DNA of 64,000 bases from Henricia sp. BOLD:AAB3569 (lineage: Eukaryota > Echinodermata > Asteroidea > Spinulosida > Echinasteridae), in the NCBI GenBank assembly GCA_037783545.1, contig JBBELK010000093.1, positions 2,108,001 to 2,172,000 on the forward strand, given 5' to 3'. The stretch's first letter is position 1, and each line of letters starts with the position of its first letter. Of the stretch, positions 56,840 to 64,000 are shown one piece after another. Position numbers and translations under genes: made by a program. The notes under the pieces are model-generated. The model saw nothing but the letters and a program-made list of their open reading frames with translations, was not told where the DNA came from and ran no database searches.

Positions 56840-56939
56840 CTATGAGAGACAAAATTTAGGACAAGGCTTGGTAATGATGAACATGAGTGAATTTTGAATA
56901 TGAGACATTTAATATGTGACAAAAATTATTCACACTTGC

Positions 56940-57395
56940 TCCATCCTTCGGAAGGGATGTAAAGCCGTTGGTCCAGTGTGTTAGGTAATGATAACGCACT
57001 CTAAAGAGCATTCTTTTGTGAAGAGCAAGGGGGATCATCCCCGGTGTCTCTGGCCATTTCTATTTCTGATTCTTTATGGGTTTCCTCACGCTTGCGAGTG
57101 ACAGTACAATGAGCACTATTGAGGAATCCTTGGTATGAATACCAGAAAGAATCACTCAAAATGACACCCAAAGCTTTCTACCCAAAGCTTCCAAAGATGG
57201 TTACAGACCTAAGAGAGACAGTTCTAGACCTAATATAATTGGTTCTCAATTAAAAAAAAAAATGTTTTTGACCTAAAACAATGATTGAAAAAAAAATAAT
57301 AATTAGGGCGACACCAAAATTTAGCCCTATTAAGCGCGTCGCCCTAATATACCTTTTTTACACACAAATTGTCGCCCTATCCTAGCATCCATAGT
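56940..57395 (-). repeat. Repeat S reversed, then TTAGGGCGAC repeat, copy 4
   Basis: 56940-57160 is the complement of repeat S. 57170-57395 contains AATTAGGGCGACACCAAAAT, CGTCGCCCTAATATACC and TTGTCGCCCTAT. Confidence 0.65.
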
Positions 57396-57814
57396 TTTTC
57401 AAGTTGTTATCTTATACCATCTTGAAGACGAGCTCTGGAAATGTTTCAGTGGAATCCCCTTCCCTACCCCAACAAAAAAAAACCAATACAAAAAGCAATA
57501 GGCAATCCAGATCAGCCGGATCACCTAAAATGTCCAAAAGGAAACCAGGATGATTCAGATGAGTATTCCTTCAACGTGCCTTGCTTGGCTGAAATTATCT
57601 GATAAACAACATGCTTGGAGTTTGGGGGACATAATTTGTCCTCAAATTGCAGGGCGTTAAATACTTTCACTTAGTCACAACTTTCAACTGTTAAGCTGGT
57701 CTCTCACTGTATGAATTTCTCACAATAATAGCCTTTTGCGTGTAATATCTGCATAACGGCTGGTGTCCCAAATTCTTCACATTCAAATGGAGATGCAGCT
57801 TAGAAAGTCACACT
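57396..57814. other. Intergenic or intron sequence with nothing recognised
   Basis: No dynein exon, repeat family or other gene recognised. Confidence 0.4.
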
Positions 57815-58505
57815 ACGCTGTTAATATGTGGTGCACGCCAATGCCTAGAAAACAACAGTATAGTTGCTTTATGGCATTCGGTTTTACTGCTGCATGCACC
57901 ACATAGCAACAAAAAATTTGTCTGGTCAATTGGATACTAAGTGTGCATGTGAAAGGAAGTACGTCAGTACACCAGACACTATATACGTGAAACATGCAAA
58001 AGGCACGTTTAGTTAAGATGTTCAGGTTACAGTATATTTTAACTTTCAACAATTTTGGTGCAAGGCCAATTTCCAGTCAAGGGCAATGCATAGTTCCGAG
58101 ATTGCCCAGTTAACCCCGCCCCTTAGATATTGTTGCTATGTGCTCACAAGCCATCGAAAGCAACGGGACTCGGCATGGAAAGGACAGATTCATTGGAGAA
58201 AACCCAAAGGTATTTATGTTTTGAGGTCGACAGTTACCGTAGCACACACTGAGCGAAGGGCTAGTAATGCAGGGATGACATATATTTCATAAAAATGCGC
58301 TTTCCTACCTTTGAACAGCGAATCGCCTGACATTGAAACCAAAATTCACCCGGTCACTGGCGCATACAACATACAAACTGTATGGGCAGAAAATCCCGTG
58401 ATTCTTTGTGATGATTGCATCACTTTGACCTTTTTGGGCGCCGTCTGCTAGCTCTGTTGTGATTGGTCGCGGGTTCGGCTTGATTGACAGGTCGGAACTA
58501 TGCAT
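57815..58505 (-). repeat. Dispersed repeat A, copy 3, inverted relative to 166-720
   Basis: Shares CACACTGAGCGAAGGGCTAG, TAATGCAGGGATGACATATA, GAACAGCGAATCGCC and GGTCACTGGCGCATACAACA (complements at 166-545), and CCACATAGCAACAAA further left. Right end GGAACTATGCATT mirrors the start of copy 1. Confidence 0.8.
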
Positions 58506-58839
58506 TCCGGAAATTCAAATTTACACTTCAGAGACTTTGAGGGCTTGTAATGCTTCACGTATGTTCTTCAAGCATCATTGATGGAAGTGTAATTCTTGAA
58601 AAAGTGATTGCAATGCCATTCTCAGTAAGTGTGTAGGGTCCCCAAAACCCTCGGTTTTGGACGTACTCAATGAGTACGTCAAAAACCGAGATATTTTTGG
58701 ATGTACCACGCATATTGAGAATGGCATTACAATCAGTTTTTCAGGAAGTACACTTCTATCAATGATGCTTAATGAATACATGAAGCATTACAAGCCCTCA
58801 AAGTCTCTGACGTTTAAAATTGAATTTCCGGAATTGCCC
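58506..58839. mobile_element. Foldback element TCCGGAAATTCAAATTT, complete copy
   Basis: TCCGGAAATTCAAATTTACA and GACTTTGAGGGCTTGTAATG pair with CATTACAAGCCCTCAAAGTC and the GAATTTCCGGA end. The centre GTACTCAATGAGTAC is itself a hairpin. Same element as the outer part of 28466-28997. Confidence 0.85.
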
Positions 58840-59374
58840 TCAACTGTATTTGCAGCTTGAAATGCATAAACTAAGGCTGCTATACTCCTATATCACGGTG
58901 CGGCCATCTTTGTCTTAATTGTTCCCCATAGCATGCACAATACGTGTCAGGCACAATCAGCACGTCAATACCGTTGTTGTTTTGAGAGAATCACTGTCCG
59001 CGCTGCACGTTTTCTTGATCGCGCTACGTGTGTGCCATTGTGATTCACACAATGAACATTTTTTCAACACGGGGTCAAACTACTTTTTCTGCAACCCTCG
59101 CTTAGGTTACGCTCATTTGTATAGGGAGAAAGGGAACATTGATGCACCGTGCGTGATAAAGGTCTATGAGCTAGGTTCTACATCCTTCTTGTTTTCAGCA
59201 TTTCTAGTTATGTATTTCCATTTGCTGATGGCCATCTTACAAATACAAGAAATTGATTTAATACAAACACTTTAGGGCAGAATGTACATATGTCTTAATT
59301 TTACTTGAAGGAACTGATAATAGAGAAAGTCAATTCACAGGCATGTTTTAAAGTGACTGCATATTTATTGCTTT
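58840..59374. other. Intergenic or intron sequence with nothing recognised
   Basis: A 118-codon open frame at 58919-59275 (+) has no recognisable family, biased composition or context, so it is not called as a gene. Confidence 0.4.
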
Positions 59375-59790
59375 CGATGACGTAGAACATCCGGGAATGT
59401 GTGGTGGTCAACAGTCACGCGCATACACGCGCGCGCCAATAGACGCACATGAACACGCGTACAAAATACTCACCAGCGTATTTTCATTCGAAGATGCGCC
59501 ACACACGCGCGTTGCGATACGTTCAAAATATTGAGCATGCAGTCAGCTTGTAAACACGAAAGTGCTTCTACTTGATCACGATTTTTAGCCTGAAGAAAGA
59601 CATTTTTATTTTTATCGATACAACAGCCATGGCGCAACAACATAAAGCAAGGTTAAGCAACGGAAGTAAGTGCAACCAATTCGCTTTTCTTGCTCTGTTT
59701 GCCGGTTATTACTCGAGCCACGTGGGTCATGAAAAATGCCCACCAAAATGGTGGACGGAAGGCGTGACGTCACCGGAAAGCAATCAATAA
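59375..59790 (+). repeat. Dispersed repeat D, copy 3
   Basis: GACGTAGAACATCCGGGAAT, ACAGCCATGGCGCAACAACA and GAGCCACGTGGGTCATGA match 10680-11060 and 49275-49660. Confidence 0.65.
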
Positions 59791-60394
59791 CTTGATTATG
59801 AATCTGGCAGCTCTACCAGTTACAAATAAAATAGAGTATAGCACTCGTTGCATTCACATTAATTGTTTTTTGTGGGGGCTTTTACCAGGATATGATTGCC
59901 AAGGGAATGACACACCAGCAACCAATAAATGAGGAACTTCTCTTTTCCTTGTTAGGCACATCTGTACCTACCACACAAATTGCAGTCTCAAATTACGATG
60001 GTAATGAAGTATGGATAACGGATATATACATGTACATGTATGTTTAATTCTGGTCCACCTTTTGTTAGCGAAAGACAAAATTACTCATACTGTATCCTTG
60101 GATATTGCACACTATTTAACATCAATGATTTACCTTCATAAATCATGTCATTTCATTCACAGACAGCTATCCTTTCTGTGAAAATGTCGACAAGAAATAA
60201 TGAGATAGTAAATGAAGATGGATATTTATCTGCTGCTGTACAGATTTTTTTAATAGCAGTGTTATATGGTTTCTGCATCTAAAGTTTTTAAATCATTAAC
60301 TTATTACATCTTGAGATTTAGATTAGAGTGCTTTGCAAACAACAATCTATATGCATCATCAACTGAGATTGATGAAAAGTAATCAAAAGATCAA
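59791..60394. other. Intergenic or intron sequence with nothing recognised
   Basis: AT-rich; no gene or repeat family recognised. Confidence 0.4.
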
Positions 60395-60562
60395 GGGGCT
60401 GTCTATTAAGCACGTATACACAAAATGCTGACTTTTTAGACCGCTCCCCCTCCCTCCCTGTACGCACAATTTGTGACGTCATCCATATACTTTGATGTTG
60501 CGTGTACGCATTGGCTCTAACCCCCCCTCCCCTCCGTGCGTACATACTTTATGGACGGCCCC
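60395..60562. mobile_element. Foldback element with GGGGGCCGTCCATAAAGTA end
   Basis: GGGGCTGTCTATTAAGCACG at the left pairs imperfectly with TACATACTTTATGGACGGCC at the right; both arms carry a C-rich or G-rich run. Confidence 0.65.
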
Positions 60563-60661
60563 CAATTACAAATGCTCTTTTGTCAGTCACACTCCTGGAC
60601 TCGGTGGATCAGTGTTGACGCATTTTGCTTTGGGAAGCAGTGAACTAAGGACCCATGAAGC

Positions 60662-60847
60662 ATGAATTCAACTGATACTGGAGAATCTGATGTGTTTCAT
60701 CATGGACTGCTGCTCACTGTTGCCATCATTGCAAAGGCAGTGACTGGAGTTCTGATTGTGATTCTCAATACACTCTGCCTTGTTGCCCTCTATCGTGCCT
60801 CCGGCAATGATACTGCCACCAAGATATTCATGGCCTCAATCACTTGA
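60662..60847 (+). pseudogene. Truncated GPCR paralogue (N-terminal fragment)
   Basis: Encodes 61 residues: MNSTDTGESDVFHHGLLLTV, a TM1 (AVTGVLIVILNTLCLVALYR) and the start of TM2 (ATKIFMASIT), then a stop. It closely matches the first ~60 residues of the intact receptor 426 bp downstream, and the ~50 bp before the ATG also match. After the stop no receptor sequence follows. Best read as a tandem duplicate that lost everything past TM2; a short expressed peptide cannot be excluded. Confidence 0.8.
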
Positions 60848-61087
60848 GTCGACTATCTGTCCAAAGAAAGCTGCTAATTTTCAACTGACATGCAACAAAT
60901 GCACTACAGTCACAATCATTTGCAAATAACACAACCAGTGTGTTTTCAAAGTACATGAGGTAGCTAATGTGGAAAACTTTAAAGGAGGCAATTACAACTG
61001 TCTTGATTCAGGAGGGTCAATCCTATTGGATTCCACAGTCGTGTACACATATTTTTGTCTGGAAAGCAATGAAACTAAGACTCGACC

Positions 61088-62008
61088 ATGAATTCAACGG
61101 ATGAGGAATTTGATGTGTTTCATCAGGGACCACTTCACACTTTTGCCATCCTTCTCTTGGGTCTTACAGGAGTTCTGGTTGTGGTTCTCAATCCACTCTG
61201 CCTTGTCGCCCTCTATCGTTCCTCCGGCATTGATACTGCCACCAAGACATTCATGGCCTCACTCACACTCACTGATTTCTGCATTGGAATCTGCTGCAAC
61301 TTTCTCAAATTGTCTGTGTACATCACTCAAAAATGGGTTCTAGGAGAAGCTTTATGCGTACTGTTTGGAGTTGTATCAGGGACATGTTTAACACTTGGCA
61401 GCATGTCTTTACTCCTCTTAACTATTGATCGTTTCATCGCCATTGTTTACCCACTACGCTATCCGATCCTGATGACAGAGAAAAAGGCGAGACTTCTCGT
61501 CACTTTGCTTTGGACAACAACATTTGCTGTATTCATCATCACAAATGGTATCTTTTTTCAATACAGAGTCTCAGAAGGTGACCTACCTACATGCAAAACA
61601 TCCTGTGACTTCTGTCAGTACATCTACATTGCTATCATAGCAGTTCCATTGTTAACTATACTTCTACTCTACACACGCATTCTGAGAGTTGCCCAGAGAC
61701 ACGCCCGCCGCATGGCTGTCCGCCCGAGTCATATCTTGAGCAATCCTAAAGAGTGCCAAAATATGGCACAGCCAGTAAGTACCAAAGCCGTCACCACAGT
61801 CGTTATCATAACAGGAGCTCTAGCAATCTGTTGGATCCCTTTAATCGCCTCAGTCTTTCTGGTTTCACAAGACGTACTCGAGTTATATCATACAGGAGCC
61901 ATTTTCCTTGATGTGCTCTATATGACAAATGGTTGGTTGAATGTGGTCATCTATTACTGGAGGAACAGGGAGCTTCAGCAAGCACTGCACAGCTTGGTAT
62001 CCTCATGA
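61088..62008 (+). CDS. Intronless rhodopsin-like (class A) GPCR, orphan
   Basis: Plasma-membrane seven-helix receptor of 306 residues in a single exon. Helices: TM1 ~18-44 (N in VLNPLCLV), TM2 ~55-78 (SLTLTDF keeps the Asp), TM3 ~92-120 with the conserved Cys (EALCVLF) and DRF in place of DRY (TIDRFIAIVYPLRYP), TM4 ~136-158 (Trp), Cys-rich second outer loop (CKTSCDFC), TM5 ~182-202 with Pro, TM6 ~235-260 (ICWIP), TM7 ~268-290 where NPxxY is replaced by NVVIY, helix 8 WRNRELQQAL. N-terminal NST gives a glycosylation site. The ATG is supported by the same start in the upstream paralogue. Short intracellular loop 3 and intronless structure resemble the lineage-expanded orphan receptors of echinoderms and lancelets. 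Ligand unknown. No TATA box or polyadenylation signal stands out. Confidence 0.93.
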   Translation: MNSTDEEFDVFHQGPLHTFAILLLGLTGVLVVVLNPLCLVALYRSSGIDTATKTFMASLTLTDFCIGICCNFLKLSVYITQKWVLGEALCVLFGVVSGTCLTLGSMSLLLLTIDRFIAIVYPLRYPILMTEKKARLLVTLLWTTTFAVFIITNGIFFQYRVSEGDLPTCKTSCDFCQYIYIAIIAVPLLTILLLYTRILRVAQRHARRMAVRPSHILSNPKECQNMAQPVSTKAVTTVVIITGALAICWIPLIASVFLVSQDVLELYHTGAIFLDVLYMTNGWLNVVIYYWRNRELQQALHSLVSS

Positions 62009-63115
62009 TGTCACTGACATTCACAGCTGGCTGAATGTGGTCATCTATTACTAGAGGAACAGGGAGCTTCAGCAAGCACTGCACAGCTTGCTATCCTCAT
62101 GCTGTCACTGACATTCACAGCTGGCTGAATGTGGTCATCTATTTCCTGGAGGAAGAGGGAGCTTCAGCAAGCACTGCACAGCCTGGTATCCTCATGCTGT
62201 CACTGACAATCACAACCGGGACAATACGCTCAACACCACTCCCCTGGCTCCCTGTTCTATCAAACATTGCACCCCCACACATCCGACGAGCAGCATCCAC
62301 TCAAAGGATGCTTCAAAAGGTTGAAGATTCCCCCCACCTACCAATCCACAAAGACATCCTCAACCCACCCACTGCTCGACTCCCATCCAGACACCCCATC
62401 TGGAAGAACACCCCACCAGCTGACTTCACCATCCAATCAGCCTGGAAAAAGGAGTGGGCGTCTAAGGAGGTCCCCAATAAACACCTCGTGTCAGACCCTA
62501 CCAAACAGGTACCTGGCACTGACCTCCCAAGGAGACAGTGGTCAACCATCAACAGATTCAGGACTGGACATGGCCCGTGCTTGGCCAGCCTTCACAGATG
62601 GGGCAGCAGCCCTAGCCCACTATGTGCTTGTGGAGAGGAGCAAACAATGGAACACATCATTGAAGCCTGCCCTCTCCAACGACTGAAAGGAGGATTAGTC
62701 ACCCTCCACACAGCAGACCAGGAGGCAACTGCTTGGCTGAAGGACTTTGCATTCGCTAAATAAAAAAAACAGCTGGCTGAATGTGGTCATCTATTACTGA
62801 AGGAACAGGGAGCTTCAGCAAGCACTACACAGCTTGGTATCCTCATGCTGTCACTGACATTCACAGCTGGCTGAATGTGGTCATCTATTACTGGAGGAAC
62901 AGGAAGCTTCGGCAAGCACTGCACAGTTTGGTATCCTCATGCTGTCACTGACATTCAGAGCTGGCTGAATGTGGTCATCTATTACTGGAGGAACAGGAAG
63001 CTTCGGCAAGCACTGCACAGTTTGGTATCCTCATGCTGTCACTGACATTTACAGCTGGCTGAATGTGGTCATCTATAGCTATTAATGAAGGAACGTACTG
63101 GAAAGGGAGCTTCAG
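61934..63115 (+). repeat. Tandem ~94-bp repeat made from the GPCR 3' end
   Basis: Seven units, starting about 61934 (inside the gene), 62026, 62119, 62771, 62866, 62959 and 63053, each spanning TM7-helix 8 codons (CTGGCTGAATGTGGTCATCT ... GCTGTCACTGACATTCACAG). Spacing is 93-95 bp, close to 31 codons. The in-gene unit has TCATGATGTC, giving the TGA stop; the others have TCATGCTGTC. Units 3 and 4 are separated by a LINE fragment. Confidence 0.9.
62214..62770 (+). mobile_element. LINE-type retrotransposon 3' fragment inside the tandem repeat
   Basis: A plus-strand open frame ending at 62763 contains STPLPWLPVLSNIAPPHIRR, TDLPRRQWSTINRFRTGHGP, a Cys-His motif C-A-C-G-(n)-H-I-I-(n)-C (CACGEEQTMEHIIEACPL) and ends with TAAATAAAAAAA. 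This resembles the C-terminus of non-LTR retrotransposon polyproteins with a terminal zinc-knuckle-like motif. It is 5'-truncated; the frame runs in from the repeat unit, so the ATG at 62035 is not its own. Clade not determined. Confidence 0.8.
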
Positions 63116-64000
63116 CAACCATAACTGACAATTGCAACTGGTTGCGCAAGCTGGGTGAAGAAACCTGTTTGAATTGTGTCATGCTAATGTGGGGATTACT
63201 AAGGGAATAAAAGTGGGTCTGGTCAGTCTTAAACATACATTTAAAACTGGCTAGGGGCCTGGACGAGTGATAATGGCCCAAGCCTTTTTGTGTAAATCAG
63301 TAAAACTCACAAAAATTAGCTTGCCGTTTTGTCATGTTTTACGATGTACTTTCCAACGTGTACGCAAGTCGTGTTTAATAATTCAAACAAAGTTTTTGTT
63401 TGTTTGATCGTGCGCGTTACGCATATTGCAGGCGTGTTGTATGCGCACGTCCACGACAGGGTACTTAATGTAAAAGTGTAGACTAGCCGACCTTTTATCG
63501 TCCATTTAAGACTGGCCACAATACATGCTCTCAGCCAATAGGGATGCGTAAACTGTCTAAGGTATTTATGAGTGGTCAATACTACTACTGTAGCTTGACT
63601 TTCTGCCTTGTGAAAACTTTCAATTTCTGAAAAGGATCAAGTCACATACATGTACTTCAATTCTCTCAAGTGCACCAGGCCTTTTCCATAACTTGATTGC
63701 TAGTGACAAGCAAATCAAAATTGACAGTCGACATTTTGGGCACTCCATAAACTGTGCTACAAACTGCAATCTGAAATTTAACTGTCGATCAAATCTTAAT
63801 AAACATATAACAATAGATCAGTTGTTCACAATTACGATCAACTCTAACTCCCTAGGGTGTATGTAAAATCATATTGAGTTTGGAGGAATGAGGAGTGTTA
63901 GGGTTAAAAACGGACTCAAAATGCATGCCCTACTGTCTTCATTGCAGGGTTTTTTCCTTTGGTAGGATATAAAACTCTCACCGCTTCAGAAATGTGGTCA
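63116..64000. other. Sequence with a half foldback at 63202-63285; otherwise nothing recognised
   Basis: 63202-63285 (AGGGAATAAAAGTGGGTCTG, GGCTAGGGGCCTGGACGAGT) is one arm of the element at 23436-23592. No gene recognised in the rest; a possible donor-like GTGAGA on the minus strand at 63981-63976 is not supported by dynein-like peptide. Confidence 0.45.

Noticed and set aside
1227-56839. Alternative identity as DNAH7 or DNAH3, or cytoplasmic dynein
   Set aside because: AAA4 [16 protein letters not shown] and the C-terminal [16 protein letters not shown] type exclude cytoplasmic dynein. Local segments favour DNAH12 over DNAH7 and DNAH3, but only a tree of full sequences would settle it.
58919-59275. 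118-codon plus-strand open frame
   Set aside because: No recognisable domain, no splice-linked neighbours, and composition like surrounding non-coding DNA.
60318-60545. 75-codon minus-strand open frame near the GPCR pair
   Set aside because: It overlaps the foldback at 60395-60562 and has no family resemblance.
62035-62763. 242-codon frame as an independent gene
   Set aside because: Its first third is the GPCR-derived tandem repeat and the rest is a 5'-truncated LINE; the ATG is accidental.
63976-64000. Possible dynein exon end on the minus strand (peptide TTFLK before GTGAGA)
   Set aside because: The phase would fit exon 1, but the peptide does not resemble the expected end of the preceding linker exon (ends near FPR). 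Only 20 nt are visible.

Overview
This is a eukaryotic, intron-rich animal genomic window of about 38-40% GC by eye. It is dominated by one long minus-strand gene. Spliced together, 46 exons running from 56839 down to 1 give about 2,850 codons of an axonemal (ciliary and flagellar) dynein heavy chain. The frame is uninterrupted and every junction is GT-AG. Local peptide similarity fits DNAH12, a single-headed inner-arm dynein, better than DNAH7 or DNAH3. The first ~900-1,000 residues (tail and start of the linker) and the last ~100 residues lie outside the window or were not found. Domain order along the minus strand is: linker (exons 1-3), AAA1 (4-6), AAA2 (7-11), AAA3 (12-17), AAA4 (18-20), stalk coil 1, microtubule-binding tip and coil 2 (21-26), AAA5 (27-33), AAA6 (34-38) and C-terminal domain (39-46).

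Upstream of the most 5' dynein exon seen (56840-64000) no further dynein exon was recognised. This stretch holds an intact intronless rhodopsin-like GPCR on the plus strand (61088-62008) and a truncated GPCR paralogue just before it (60662-60847). The end of the GPCR gene has been amplified into a ~94-bp tandem array, which is interrupted by the 3' end of a LINE-type retrotransposon. If the dynein gene continues upstream, the GPCR sits inside a dynein intron of at least 7.1 kb on the opposite strand.

The introns are packed with short non-autonomous elements. Most are foldback elements with terminal inverted repeats (about 100-660 bp), several in multiple copies, two clear cases nested inside other repeats, and one ending one or two bases from a splice donor. 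There are also tRNA-like SINEs, two LINE 3' fragments, microsatellites and a long G-rich tract. Local expansion of intronless GPCRs, axonemal dynein and this repeat style suggest a marine invertebrate deuterostome such as an echinoderm, hemichordate or lancelet. That assignment is an inference. No prokaryotic, CRISPR, viral or toxin gene was seen.
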